64,000 nucleotides of DNA, taken from contig NZ_CAMGZA010000002.1 of assembly GCF_946151065.1 (NCBI RefSeq), positions 310,001 to 374,000 on the forward strand. The letters are read 5' to 3'. Position 1 is the stretch's first letter. Every line of letters begins with the position of its first letter. Positions 21,927 through 30,830 of this stretch are shown piece by piece. Source of the DNA: Microbacterium sp. Marseille-Q6965 (GTDB lineage Bacteria; Actinomycetota; Actinomycetes; Actinomycetales; Microbacteriaceae). The notes under the pieces are model-generated. The model did no database searches, was not told the DNA's origin, and saw nothing but the letters and a program-made list of their open reading frames with translations. The position numbers were made by a program, and so were the translations under genes.

Positions 21927-23150
21927 ATGAACCTTCGCCCCCTCGACCAGTCCTCAAAGCTGAAGAACGTCCTGTACGAGATCCGGGGCGCAGCACTGGC
22001 AGAGGCGGCGAAGCTCGAGGCCGAGGGCCACCGGATCCTGAAGCTGAACACCGGCAACCCGGCGATCTTCGGTTTCGAGGCGCCGCACCAGATCGTTCGC
22101 GACATGATCCGCGCCGTGCCGCACGCGCACGGCTACAGCGACAGCCGCGGCATCGTCGAGGCTCGCCGCGCGATCGTGAGCCGCTACGAGAACGTGCCGG
22201 GATTCCCGGCCTTCGACGTCGACGACGTCTATCTCGGCAACGGGGTCTCCGAGCTCATCACCATGACGATGCAGGCGCTGCTCGATCAGGGCGACGAGGT
22301 GCTGATCCCCGCGCCGGACTACCCGCTGTGGACGGCGATGACCAGCCTCGCCGGCGGCACGCCCGTGCACTACCTGTGCGATGAGACGAACGGCTGGCAG
22401 CCCGATCTCGACGACATCCGGGCCAAGATCACGCCGCAGACGAAGGCGATCGTCGTCATCAACCCGAACAACCCGACCGGCGCGGTCTACAGCCGCGAGT
22501 TGCTGGAGGGGATCGCGCAGATCGCGCGGGAGCACTCCCTGCTGCTGCTGTCGGACGAGATCTACGACCGCATCCTCTTCGACGACGCCGAGCACGTCCC
22601 GACGGCCTCGGTCGCACCGGACCTGCTGTGCCTGACCTTCAACGGGCTATCGAAGACATACCGCGTGGCGGGCTACCGTTCCGGCTGGGTGGTCATCACG
22701 GGGCCCAAGCGGCACGCGGCGGGCTTCCTCGAGGGGATCCAGCTGCTGGCCTCCACGCGGCTGTGCGCCAACGTGCCGGCCCAGCACGCCGTGCTTGCGG
22801 CGCTCACCGGCGTGCAGTCGATCGACGCGCTGATCGCGCCCGACGGGCGCCTGCACGAGCAGCGGGACGTGGCGTGGGAGGGACTCAACGCCATCCCGGG
22901 CGTCTCGTGCGTGCAGCCGCGGGGCGCGCTCTACGCGTTCCCGCGCCTCGACCCCGAGGTACACGAGATCCGCGACGACAAGAAGCTGATCTACGACCTG
23001 CTCGTGCAGGAGCACATCCTGCTCGTGGAGGGCACGGGGTTCAACTGGCCCACGACCGACCACCTGCGCGTCGTGACGCTGCCGGAGCCGCGGGTGCTTG
23101 CCGAGGCGATCGAGCGCCTCGGCAACTTCCTGTCGAGCTACCGGCAGTGA
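21927..23150 (+). CDS. AlaA-like class I/II aminotransferase (PLP)
   Basis: 407 aa. It shows YSDSRGI, NGVSELI, PDYPLW, NPNNPTG, SDEIYDRI and the PLP-lysine segment NGLSKTYRVAGYRSGW, a pattern matching alanine/valine-pyruvate aminotransferases of the AlaA group. It probably makes alanine from pyruvate and glutamate; aspartate-type specificity cannot be excluded. It converges on the oligopeptidase gene with a 7-nt gap and no separate terminator. Confidence 0.9.
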   Translation: MNLRPLDQSSKLKNVLYEIRGAALAEAAKLEAEGHRILKLNTGNPAIFGFEAPHQIVRDMIRAVPHAHGYSDSRGIVEARRAIVSRYENVPGFPAFDVDDVYLGNGVSELITMTMQALLDQGDEVLIPAPDYPLWTAMTSLAGGTPVHYLCDETNGWQPDLDDIRAKITPQTKAIVVINPNNPTGAVYSRELLEGIAQIAREHSLLLLSDEIYDRILFDDAEHVPTASVAPDLLCLTFNGLSKTYRVAGYRSGWVVITGPKRHAAGFLEGIQLLASTRLCANVPAQHAVLAALTGVQSIDALIAPDGRLHEQRDVAWEGLNAIPGVSCVQPRGALYAFPRLDPEVHEIRDDKKLIYDLLVQEHILLVEGTGFNWPTTDHLRVVTLPEPRVLAEAIERLGNFLSSYRQ

Positions 23151-23157
23151 CCGCCGG

Positions 23158-25284
23158 TCAGTCCGCCAGGCCGAGCACGTCGAGCATCCAGGCGAGCTGG
23201 AACGCGCGCTCCCGCCAGGAGTTGTAGCGGCCGCTCACGCCGCCATGCCCGGCGACCATCTCGCACTTCAGCAGCGGGTCGGCGCCCACCTCGCGCAGGC
23301 GCTGCACCCACTTGGCCGGTTCGACGTACAGCACGCGCGTGTCGTTGAGGCTCGTCATGGCGAGGATGCGGGGGTATGTGACGCCCTCCTGCACGTTCTC
23401 GTACGGCGAGTACGACTTCATGTAGGCGTAGACCTCGGGGTCGTGCAGCGGGTCGCCCCATTCGTCCCACTCGATCACCGTCAACGGCAGCGAGGGGTCG
23501 AGGATCGTCGTGAGCGCGTCGACGAAGGGGACATCGGCGAGGATGCCGGCGAACGCGTCGGGCGCGAGGTTGGCGACGGCGCCCATGAGCAGACCGCCCG
23601 CCGAGCCGCCCTCCGCGACGATCCGGTCCGGCGTCGTGTACCCGTTGTCGGCGAGGTGGCGGGCCACGTCGACGAAGTCGGTGAACGTGTTCCGCTTGGC
23701 GCGCAGCTTGCCGTCCTCGTACCACTGGCGGCCCATCTCCCCACCGCCGCGCACGTGCGCCACCGCGAACAGCACGCCGCGGTCGAGCTCGCTCAGCCGT
23801 GCCACCGAGAAGCCGGGGTCGATCGAGTGCTCATACGAGCCGTAGCCGTACAGGTGCACGGGGCGGGGGGCCGCTCCCGGTTCGCCGAAGGAGCGCTTCC
23901 ACACGAGCGACACGGGGATCCGCGTGCCGTCGGCCGCCGGTACCCACAGGCGAGCCTGGTCGTAGTCGTCCGGGTCGTATCCGCCCAGCACCTCCGCCTG
24001 CTTGCGCAGGTGCAGCTCGCCCGTGGCCACCTCGTACTCGTACACCGTGCCGGGGGTCGTGAACGAGCCGTAGCCGAGGCGGATGACGGGAGGCGCCCAC
24101 TCGGCGTTCCCGGACGCGCCGACGGCGTAGAGCGGATCGGCGAACTCGAGCTCGGTGAGCGCTCCGGAAGCGTAGTCGAGCAGCGCGACGCGGGGCAGAC
24201 CCTCGCGCCGGTACTCCACGACGGCGAAGTCGCGGAAGCAGTCGATGTCGAGCAGGCGGCGGCCGGGCTGGTGCGGGAGCACCACCTCGATGGCGGTGGG
24301 GTCGGACAGCGGCGCCCGCACCAGCTCGAAGTCGAGCGCGCCGTCGTTGTGGAGGATGTAGAGCCAGTCGTCGCCGTCGATCACCGCGTGGTCCGCGCCG
24401 TATTCCACGCCCTCGCGGCGCGGCCACACCACGCGCGCTCCCGCCGTGGGGTCGGCGGCATCGAGGACGGAGATCTCGCTGGTGATGCTCGAGCCGGACT
24501 CCACCAGCAGGAAGCGTTCGCTGCGCGTCACGCCTGCGCCCACCCAGAAGCGCTCGTCGTCGTCGCCGTACAGCTCCACGTCGCCGCTGCCGTCGGGATC
24601 GCCCACCCGGTGCAGCCAGACCCGGTTGGGTCGCCACGCGTCGTCCACGGTCGTGTAGACGATGTGCTCGCCGTCGGGCAGGAAGTGCGCGCCGCCGAAC
24701 GTGCCCTCGATGACATCGGGCAGCGTCTCGCCCGTCACGAGGTCGCGCACGCGCACCGTGTAGCGCTCGTCCCCGGTCACATCGACGCCCCACAGCATGC
24801 GCGTGCCATCGCGCGAGACGTCGAAGGAGCCGAGGGAGAAGAAGGAGTGTCCGTCGGCCTCGACGTTCGAGTCGAGCAGCACCTGCTCGCCCGGAACCTC
24901 GACATCGGGGGAGAGCGTGGGGGGCGTCCAGTCGTCCGGGGAGGCGATCGGCGCGCGGCACTGGATGCCGTACTGCTTGCCCTCCACCGTGCGGCCGTAG
25001 TACCACCAGTCGCCGCGGCGGCTCGGCACGCTGAGGTCGGTCTCGCGCACGCGTCCCTTGATCTCCTGGAACAGACGCTCGCGCAGCGGCTCGAGGTGCG
25101 CCAGCGCGGCGTCGACGTGGGCGTTCTCGGCCTCGAGCAGGGCGATCACCTCGGGGTCGTCCTTGGTTCGCAGCCACTCCCACGGATCCTGGAAGGTGTC
25201 GCCGTGGTGACTGCGGGCCACGGGGCGCTTCGGCGCGATCGGGGCGGCGGGGACGACGGACGGGGCGGCGGCATCGGAGGTCAC
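23158..25284 (-). CDS. ptrB: S9-family oligopeptidase B
   Basis: 708 aa. An N-terminal beta-propeller (about residues 75-420) gates a C-terminal alpha/beta-hydrolase domain. The nucleophile is Ser561 in GGSAGGLLMG; the acid lies in the LNDTRVLY segment and the His in VAGHGGVSGRY. This pattern fits oligopeptidase B, a cytosolic peptidase cleaving after basic residues. GTG 25284 is chosen because a TAGCGT box lies 7 nt upstream. The open frame continues upstream but with no start signal. Confidence 0.93.
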   Translation of the reverse strand: MTSDAAAPSVVPAAPIAPKRPVARSHHGDTFQDPWEWLRTKDDPEVIALLEAENAHVDAALAHLEPLRERLFQEIKGRVRETDLSVPSRRGDWWYYGRTVEGKQYGIQCRAPIASPDDWTPPTLSPDVEVPGEQVLLDSNVEADGHSFFSLGSFDVSRDGTRMLWGVDVTGDERYTVRVRDLVTGETLPDVIEGTFGGAHFLPDGEHIVYTTVDDAWRPNRVWLHRVGDPDGSGDVELYGDDDERFWVGAGVTRSERFLLVESGSSITSEISVLDAADPTAGARVVWPRREGVEYGADHAVIDGDDWLYILHNDGALDFELVRAPLSDPTAIEVVLPHQPGRRLLDIDCFRDFAVVEYRREGLPRVALLDYASGALTELEFADPLYAVGASGNAEWAPPVIRLGYGSFTTPGTVYEYEVATGELHLRKQAEVLGGYDPDDYDQARLWVPAADGTRIPVSLVWKRSFGEPGAAPRPVHLYGYGSYEHSIDPGFSVARLSELDRGVLFAVAHVRGGGEMGRQWYEDGKLRAKRNTFTDFVDVARHLADNGYTTPDRIVAEGGSAGGLLMGAVANLAPDAFAGILADVPFVDALTTILDPSLPLTVIEWDEWGDPLHDPEVYAYMKSYSPYENVQEGVTYPRILAMTSLNDTRVLYVEPAKWVQRLREVGADPLLKCEMVAGHGGVSGRYNSWRERAFQLAWMLDVLGLAD

Positions 25285-25291
25285 CCGATCA

Positions 25292-25297
25292 ACGCTA
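25292..25297 (-). promoter_or_regulatory. -10 box of the oligopeptidase gene (leaderless)
   Basis: TAGCGT on the minus strand, 7 nt before GTG 25284. Confidence 0.6.
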
Positions 25298-25395
25298 CCG
25301 ACTCGCCGGGGCATCGCGGATCGGTGCGCCCCGCGGCCGGCCCGACTTCGTCCGCCGGACCTTCGAGCGACATGCCCCCACGCGGGCGCCGGGTA

Positions 25396-25414
25396 GGTTA
25401 ACGGTCGGTGAACG
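25396..25414 (+). promoter_or_regulatory. Candidate phosphate-response (PhoP/RegX3-like) box
   Basis: GGTTAACG and GGTGAACG (7 of 8 identical) repeat with an 11-nt period directly upstream of the pit -10 box. Eleven-nt direct repeats of GTTCACC-like units are the form of actinomycete Pho boxes. Placement over the -35 region would suit an activator. Confidence 0.4.
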
Positions 25415-25416
25415 CC

Positions 25417-25422
25417 TAGCCT
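25417..25422 (+). promoter_or_regulatory. -10 box of pit (leaderless)
   Basis: TAGCCT, 6 nt before GTG 25429. Confidence 0.65.
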
Positions 25423-25428
25423 GGAGGC

Positions 25429-26781
25429 GTGGAGATCACCACGCTCATCATCGTCCTCGTCATCGCCCTGGCGCTGTTCTTCGACTTCACCAACGGCTTC
25501 CATGACACCGCCAACGCGATGGCGACCCCCATCGCCACGGGCGCGCTTCGACCCAAGACCGCCGTGGCGCTTGCCGCGATCCTCAATCTCGTCGGGGCTT
25601 TCCTGTCGACCGAGGTCGCCAAGACGATCTCGGGCGGGATCATCCGCGAGGATCAGATCTCCGGTGATCTCTTCCCGCCGCTGATCTTCGCCGGCCTCAT
25701 CGGTGCGATCACCTGGAACATGCTCACCTGGCTCCTCGGGCTGCCGTCGAGCTCGTCGCACGCGCTGTTCGGCGGCCTCATCGGCGCGACGCTGGTCGGT
25801 TTCGGGCTGGCGGGCATCGACTTCGGCGTCGTCATGTCCAAGGTGGTGCTGCCTGCCCTGCTCGCGCCCCTCACGGCCGGGCTCATCGCCTTCGTGCTCA
25901 CCCGCATCGCCTACACGGTGACTCGTCGCTACGACGGAAAACCCGACGGGCGCGACGGATTCCGCTGGGGCCAGATCTTCACCTCGTCCCTCGTCGCGCT
26001 CGCGCACGGCACGAACGACGCCCAGAAGACGATGGGCGTCATCACGCTCGCGCTCATCTCGGTCGGGTGGCAGTCGGCGCAGCACCACGAGCCGCAGCTG
26101 TGGGTGATCGTCTCGGCCGCGGCGGCCATCGCGCTCGGGACCTACGTGGGCGGCTGGCGCATCATCCGCACGATGGGTCGGGGCCTGACCGAGGTCAAGC
26201 CCGCGCAGGGGTTCTCGGCCGAGACGTCGACCGCGGCGACGATCCTCGCCTCCAGTCATCTCGGCTTCGCCCTGTCGACCACGCAGGTCGCCTCCGGCTC
26301 GGTCATCGGGTCGGGGCTCGGTCGCCGCGGCTCGTCGGTCCGGTGGGGCATGGTCGGGCGGATCTTCGTCGGCTGGGTGCTGACGCTGCCCGCCGCCGGC
26401 GTGGTCGGGGCGCTGGCGGCGCTGCTCGTCGTCTGGCTCGGGACGGCGGGCGTCGCGATCGACGCGCTGTTGGCGGTCGTGATCATCCTCGCCCTGTTCC
26501 TGCGGTCGCGGAAGGACGAGATCCACGCGGGTAACGCCATGCACGAGCTCGCGCAGTCGGACCTCGCGGTGAGCACCACCGAATCGCCTCCGCCCACGCG
26601 TCGCCAGCGCCGCGAGGCCGCGCGTGACGCCGCACGTCGTGCCGAGCTCGAGGAGGTGCGGCGCACGGCGCAGGAGGCGGCGCAGCGCGCCGTGAGGGAG
26701 GAGCTCGCGCGCGCGGCCGAGCGAGCGGCGGCCGAGCGGGCGGCGAAGCGCGCCAAGTCGGGCAAGGAGAAGAAGAAGTGA
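25429..26781 (+). CDS. pit: PiT-family inorganic phosphate transporter
   Basis: 450 aa with about ten membrane helices. The duplicated PiT signature is clear: FDFTNGFHDTANAMA near the N-terminus and a second copy around ALAHGTNDAQKTMGV. The last 70 residues are a charged Arg/Ala/Glu-rich helical tail, probably a cytoplasmic coiled coil. It imports phosphate (as metal-phosphate) with protons. It is co-transcribed with a small membrane protein by a GTGA overlap. The GTG start is set by the TAGCCT box. Confidence 0.94.
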   Translation: MEITTLIIVLVIALALFFDFTNGFHDTANAMATPIATGALRPKTAVALAAILNLVGAFLSTEVAKTISGGIIREDQISGDLFPPLIFAGLIGAITWNMLTWLLGLPSSSSHALFGGLIGATLVGFGLAGIDFGVVMSKVVLPALLAPLTAGLIAFVLTRIAYTVTRRYDGKPDGRDGFRWGQIFTSSLVALAHGTNDAQKTMGVITLALISVGWQSAQHHEPQLWVIVSAAAAIALGTYVGGWRIIRTMGRGLTEVKPAQGFSAETSTAATILASSHLGFALSTTQVASGSVIGSGLGRRGSSVRWGMVGRIFVGWVLTLPAAGVVGALAALLVVWLGTAGVAIDALLAVVIILALFLRSRKDEIHAGNAMHELAQSDLAVSTTESPPPTRRQRREAARDAARRAELEEVRRTAQEAAQRAVREELARAAERAAAERAAKRAKSGKEKKK

Positions 26782-27104
26782 CGATCGACTGGCTGGCGTT
26801 CGTGCAGGTGTTCTTCGTCGCCCTCATCGCGGGCGTGCTCGTCGTCGGCTTCTACGCGCTCGGCCTGCGCCTGCTCGCGCGCTCGGGACGGACGCCCGTG
26901 GTCGCGCCCGCCGTGTTCACGGACGCGATCCGGGTGATGACGCCGAAGCAGATCGCCAAGGCGCAGAAGCAGGCGGACAAGGCCGCCCGGCGCAGCCCGC
27001 TCACGTCGGGCGAGAAGACGGTGGCGCTCATCGGCGCCTACGCGTGCTTCGCCGTCGTGGTGCTCGCGGTCGTGGGGGGCATCCTGCTCATCGTGCTGGG
27101 CTGA
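26778..27104 (+). CDS. Small two-helix membrane protein downstream of pit
   Basis: 108 aa. Two membrane helices (about residues 6-32 and 82-106) flank a basic, Lys/Ala/Gln-rich loop. It begins with GTG overlapping the pit stop by four bases, so it is translated with the transporter. No recognised domain. Its coupling suggests an accessory to Pit, but this is inference. Confidence 0.8.
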   Translation: MTIDWLAFVQVFFVALIAGVLVVGFYALGLRLLARSGRTPVVAPAVFTDAIRVMTPKQIAKAQKQADKAARRSPLTSGEKTVALIGAYACFAVVVLAVVGGILLIVLG

Positions 27105-27133
27105 TCCCGCCCGGCGGCGTCGGAGGCACCCAG

Positions 27134-27139
27134 TAGCCT
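27134..27139 (+). promoter_or_regulatory. -10 box of the second metallophosphoesterase (leaderless)
   Basis: TAGCCT, 6 nt before the ATG at 27146. Confidence 0.65.
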
Positions 27140-27145
27140 GGGCAC

Positions 27146-28045
27146 ATGCAGTTCGGCCGCCACGCCCCCGCCAAGCGCACGATCGTCCACCTCAGCGACA
27201 CGCACCTGCTGGCCGGGGGAGCGGCCCTCGGCGGCCGCTATGCCGCCGAGGAGCACCTGCGCGCCACTCTCGCCCGCGTGGAGCAGCTGGAGCAGCGGCC
27301 GGACGCGCTCGTGTTCACCGGCGACCTCACCGACCTCGGCGAGCCCGATGCGTACGCGCGGCTGCGCGCCATCGTCGAGCCGGTGGCCGAGCGCATGGGC
27401 GCGCCCCTCGTGTGGGTGGCGGGCAACCACGACGAGCGGCCCGAGCTGCGCCGTGATCTGCTGGGGCTCGATCCGAGCGAGGAGCCCGTGACCGGGGTGT
27501 GGGACCTCGGCGGCCTGCGCCTCATCGCGCTCGACTCCACCGTGCCAGGGTGGCACCACGGCGAGATCGATGCGGCGCAGCGCGAATGGCTGCGGGCGGA
27601 GCTGTCGTCGCCGGCACCGCTCGGGACGATCCTCGCGCTGCACCACCCGCCGCTGCCCAGCCACGTGCCGCTGTTCGACATCCTCGAGCTGCGGGAGCAG
27701 GACGCCCTGGCCGACGTCATCCGCGGCACCGATGTGCGCGGCATCATCGCGGGGCATCTTCACTACTCCATGAGCGGCACCTTCGCGGGCGTGCCCGTGA
27801 GCGTTGCGGCGGCCACGTGCTACACGATGGATGTCGCGCAACCCGGGCAGCGCGTGAACGGCATGGATGCCGGGCAGTCGTTCCACCTGGTGCACGTGTA
27901 CGACGAGGTCGTGACGCACACGGTCGTGCCGGTGGTGGCCGCGGAATCGGGCGGCTACTTCACCCCGGAATGGTACGAGCGGATGGCGGCACTGAGCCCC
28001 CAGGAGCGGCTCGAGCGCTTCTCGCGCAAGCCCGCGCGCGCCTGA
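27146..28045 (+). CDS. CpdA/GpdQ-like metallophosphoesterase, second copy
   Basis: 299 aa, clearly paralogous to the protein at 16228-17172. The same metal-binding series is present (HLSDTHL, FTGDLTDLG, AGNHDER, LHHPPLP, AGHLHYS), and IVEP, FAG-PVSVA and CYTMD/CYTQD blocks are shared. A cyclic nucleotide or phosphodiester substrate is likely. It lies between the phosphate transporter and aspartase, each with its own promoter, so context does not fix the role. Confidence 0.88.
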   Translation: MQFGRHAPAKRTIVHLSDTHLLAGGAALGGRYAAEEHLRATLARVEQLEQRPDALVFTGDLTDLGEPDAYARLRAIVEPVAERMGAPLVWVAGNHDERPELRRDLLGLDPSEEPVTGVWDLGGLRLIALDSTVPGWHHGEIDAAQREWLRAELSSPAPLGTILALHHPPLPSHVPLFDILELREQDALADVIRGTDVRGIIAGHLHYSMSGTFAGVPVSVAAATCYTMDVAQPGQRVNGMDAGQSFHLVHVYDEVVTHTVVPVVAAESGGYFTPEWYERMAALSPQERLERFSRKPARA

Positions 28046-28102
28046 CGTCGGCCTCCTTCCGAGCGCGCCCGAGCCGCTCACGGAGTTCCCGGGCTGCGCG
28101 GA

Positions 28103-28108
28103 TAGGCT
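28103..28108 (+). promoter_or_regulatory. -10 box of aspA (leaderless)
   Basis: TAGGCT, 6 nt before GTG 28115. Confidence 0.65.
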
Positions 28109-28114
28109 CGCTGT

Positions 28115-29557
28115 GTGGCAGCAGAGACGCGCACCGAAACCGACTCCCTGGGCTCCCTCGAGGTTCCCGCCGACGCCTACTGGGGCATCCACACCGCTCG
28201 CGCGATGGAGAACTTCGACATCTCCCGCCGCCCGATCTCGGTGTACCCGGAGCTGATCGTCGCCCTCGCCATGGTGAAGCAGGCTGCGGCGCGGGCCAAC
28301 CGGGACATCGGCGTGCTCGACGCCGAACGAGCCGACCTCATCGACCGCGCGGCACAGCGGGTGATCGACGGCGAGTTCCACGACCAGTTCCGCGTGGGCG
28401 TCATCCAGGGCGGTGCCGGCACCTCGACGAACATGAACGCGAACGAGGTGATCACGAACATCGCGCTGGAGATGGCGGGGCGCCAGAAGGGCGACTACGC
28501 CTGGCTCTCCCCGAACGACCACACCAACCGCAGCCAGTCGACCAACGACGTCTATCCCACGGCCATCAAGCTCGCCGTCTCCTTCGTCCACGTCGCGCTG
28601 CTCGAGGAGCTCGACCTGCTGCGCCGGTCGTTCCTCGCAAAGTCCGTCGAGTTCCGCGACGTGCTGAAGGTGGGGCGCACGCAGCTGCAGGATGCCGTGC
28701 CGATGACGCTCGGGCAGGAGTTCCACGGCTTCGCCACGACGATGGGCGAGGATCTGCAGCGACTGCGCGAGAACGCCGCCCTGCTCACCGAGATCAGCAT
28801 GGGCGCGACGGCCATCGGCACCGGGGTGACGGCGCAGCCCGGCTACGCCGAGACGGTGCGGCGTCATCTCGCCGAGATCAGCGGCCTGCCCCTCACGACC
28901 GCGACCGACCTGGTCGAGGCGACGAGCGACATGGGCGCCTTCATGTCGTTCTCGTCCTCGCTCAAGCGCAACGCGATGAAGCTGTCGAAGATCTGCAACG
29001 ACCTGCGGCTGCTCTCCTCGGGACCGCAGGCCGGTCTGGGCGAGATCAACCTGCCGGCGAAGCAGGCCGGATCGAGCATCATGCCGGGCAAGGTCAACCC
29101 CGTCATCCCCGAGGTGGTCAACCAGGTGGCCTTCTCGGTCGTCGGTGCCGACATCACGGTGACGATGGCCGCCGAGGCGGGGCAGCTGCAGCTGAACGCC
29201 TTCGAGCCCGTGATCGCGCACTCGATCCTGCAGTCCATCACCTGGATGCGCCAGGCCATGCGCATGCTCCGCCTGCACTGCGTCGACGGCATCACCGCGA
29301 ACCGCGACCGGCTCGGCGCGATGGTCGGCTCGTCGGTGGGCGTGATCACGGCGCTGACGCCCTTCATCGGCTACGCGGCCGCCGCCGCCCTCGCCAAGAC
29401 CGCGCTGCTGACGGGCCGAAACGTCGCCGACCTCGTCGTGGAGGCCGGGCTGATGACCCGCGAAGAGGTCACCAAGCAGCTGCGCCCCGAGCGCTTGTCG
29501 GGCATCGAGCCGATCACGAGCGCGATCCCCGTCATGTCGCCCGAAGACCTTCCGTAA
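28115..29557 (+). CDS. aspA: Aspartate ammonia-lyase
   Basis: 480 aa member of the fumarase/aspartase superfamily. It contains GGAGTSTNMNANEV, NDHTNRSQSTND and the catalytic loop signature GSSIMPGKVNP. These favour aspartase (L-aspartate to fumarate plus ammonia) over class II fumarase, although the two cannot be told apart with certainty by eye. The GTG is fixed by a -10 box 6 nt upstream. Confidence 0.9.
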   Translation: MAAETRTETDSLGSLEVPADAYWGIHTARAMENFDISRRPISVYPELIVALAMVKQAAARANRDIGVLDAERADLIDRAAQRVIDGEFHDQFRVGVIQGGAGTSTNMNANEVITNIALEMAGRQKGDYAWLSPNDHTNRSQSTNDVYPTAIKLAVSFVHVALLEELDLLRRSFLAKSVEFRDVLKVGRTQLQDAVPMTLGQEFHGFATTMGEDLQRLRENAALLTEISMGATAIGTGVTAQPGYAETVRRHLAEISGLPLTTATDLVEATSDMGAFMSFSSSLKRNAMKLSKICNDLRLLSSGPQAGLGEINLPAKQAGSSIMPGKVNPVIPEVVNQVAFSVVGADITVTMAAEAGQLQLNAFEPVIAHSILQSITWMRQAMRMLRLHCVDGITANRDRLGAMVGSSVGVITALTPFIGYAAAAALAKTALLTGRNVADLVVEAGLMTREEVTKQLRPERLSGIEPITSAIPVMSPEDLP

Positions 29558-29585
29558 GGGGGAGCGCTGCCGCCGGTCGAGGGGG

Positions 29586-29591
29586 TAGCAT
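29586..29591 (+). promoter_or_regulatory. -10 box of the 63-aa membrane protein gene (leaderless)
   Basis: TAGCAT, 7 nt before GTG 29599. Confidence 0.55.
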
Positions 29592-29598
29592 CGGCGGC

Positions 29599-29790
29599 GT
29601 GAGCGGACGCGAAACGCAGGTCCCCGCCGGGGTGAGGGCGCTCGTGTGGGCGCTGGCAGCCGGCCTGGCTGCCACGGGCGTCGCGCTCGCCGTCGTGTCC
29701 GGAAGCGCGCTGCCCCTCATCGCCTTCGCGGGCCTGGCGCTGCCCATGCTCCCCGTGGGCACGCCGCGGACCGCGCGCCGCGGTCGCTGA
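29599..29790 (+). CDS. 63-aa membrane protein
   Basis: Two hydrophobic segments (about residues 12-30 and 34-51) with an Arg-rich end (RTARRGR), so probably a two-helix membrane protein. It belongs to no family I recognise. Support comes from a TANNNT box at leaderless spacing and normal codon use. A hairpin follows. Confidence 0.6.
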   Translation: MSGRETQVPAGVRALVWALAAGLAATGVALAVVSGSALPLIAFAGLALPMLPVGTPRTARRGR

Positions 29791-29797
29791 CCGGCGT

Positions 29798-29829
29798 CCG
29801 CGGCGGAGCGCCGACCGACGCCGCCGCGG
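29798..29829. terminator. Possible bidirectional terminator
   Basis: 9-bp perfect arms (CCGCGGCGG and its complement) with a 14-nt loop, between the 63-aa gene and the converging FAH-family gene. Confidence 0.5.
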
Positions 29830-29838
29830 CGACGGCCG

Positions 29839-30708
29839 TCAGTCGACGATGCGGCAGTGCGTCGTGAGCTCGCCGATGCCGTCGACGCCCACCGTCACGG
29901 TGGTGCCGTCCTGCAGCAGCACCTGCGGCGTGCGCGAGAAGCCCGAGCCGCCCGGGCTGCCCGTCGAGATGAGCGTGCCGGGCAGCAGCGTGATGCCCTG
30001 CGAGAGGTGGGCGATGAGCGTGGCGACGGAACGGACCATCTGGCCGGTCGAGCCGTCCTGGAGCAGCTCATCGCCGATACGGGTCCAGATGTGCAGGTCC
30101 TGCGGATCGGGGATCTCGTCGGCCGTGACCACGTCGGGGCCGACGGGGGTGAAGCCGTCGAGCGACTTGCAGCGGCTCCACTGCGCCTCGGAGTACTGGA
30201 TGTCGCGCGCCGAGATGTCGTTGACGACGGTGTACCCGAACACGTAGTCGAGCGCCTCGTCCTCGCTCACGCCGCGGGCGGCGCGGCCGATGATGACGCC
30301 GAGCTCCGCCTCGTAGTCGACGGCACCCGTGAGGCTGCGCGACCACGTCGTGGTGCCGCCGTGTCCGGCCAGCGAGTTCGGCCACAGGGTGAACACCGTG
30401 GGCGTGGCGTCGGTCTTGAGGTTCAGCTCGCCCGAGTGCGCGGCGTAGTTCAGACCCACCGCCATGATCGCCGGCGGCCGCAGCAGCGCGGGCGCGTACG
30501 CGGCGTCGCCCACCGGGATGCGCCGTCCGCGTCCGGCCGCGAGCGCCTCACGGAGGTCGTCGAGGGCGTCCGGCCCGGCGGCCACCAGCTCGTCGAGCGA
30601 GCCGGGCGCGGCGTCCACGAGCGTGGCGACCGGGACCGCCTCCTCACCGTCCTTGACGACGAGAGTGGGCGTGGAGTCGCCGGGCAACACGAGGTGGGAA
30701 AAGCGCAT
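29839..30708 (-). CDS. Fumarylacetoacetate hydrolase (FAH) family protein
   Basis: 289 aa. The C-terminal FAH fold is evident: VGLNYAAHSGE, YEAELGVIIGRAARGV, GYTVVNDISARD and STGSPGGSGFSRTP. Acidic metal ligands sit in the DYEAELGV region. Family members hydrolyse or decarboxylate acylpyruvates and related diketo acids; the exact substrate is not apparent. Two ATG codons are in tandem (30711 and 30708). The second is exactly 6 nt from TAGAAT, the spacing of other leaderless genes here, so it is preferred. Confidence 0.88.
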   Translation of the reverse strand: MRFSHLVLPGDSTPTLVVKDGEEAVPVATLVDAAPGSLDELVAAGPDALDDLREALAAGRGRRIPVGDAAYAPALLRPPAIMAVGLNYAAHSGELNLKTDATPTVFTLWPNSLAGHGGTTTWSRSLTGAVDYEAELGVIIGRAARGVSEDEALDYVFGYTVVNDISARDIQYSEAQWSRCKSLDGFTPVGPDVVTADEIPDPQDLHIWTRIGDELLQDGSTGQMVRSVATLIAHLSQGITLLPGTLISTGSPGGSGFSRTPQVLLQDGTTVTVGVDGIGELTTHCRIVD

Positions 30709-30714
30709 CATCCC

Positions 30715-30720
30715 ATTCTA
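30715..30720 (-). promoter_or_regulatory. -10 box of the FAH-family gene (leaderless)
   Basis: TAGAAT on the minus strand, 6 nt before the second of two tandem ATG codons. Confidence 0.6.
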
Positions 30721-30817
30721 GGAGGGCCAGGCAACGGGTCATGGCCGGACCGAGGACGACCGCGCGGGGCCGGAGCGCGTGGGGAGAGGTGCCCCTGCGC
30801 CGAGAGGCGCCGCCCCC

Positions 30818-30823
30818 TAGAGT
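30818..30823 (+). promoter_or_regulatory. -10 box of the PrsW-family gene (leaderless)
   Basis: TAGAGT, 7 nt before the ATG at 30831. Confidence 0.6.
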
Positions 30824-30830
30824 GAGAGCC

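Noticed and set aside
25285..26544. Upstream extension of the ptrB frame by more than 400 codons
   Set aside because: It is antisense to pit, has no family match, and a leaderless promoter fits GTG 25284.
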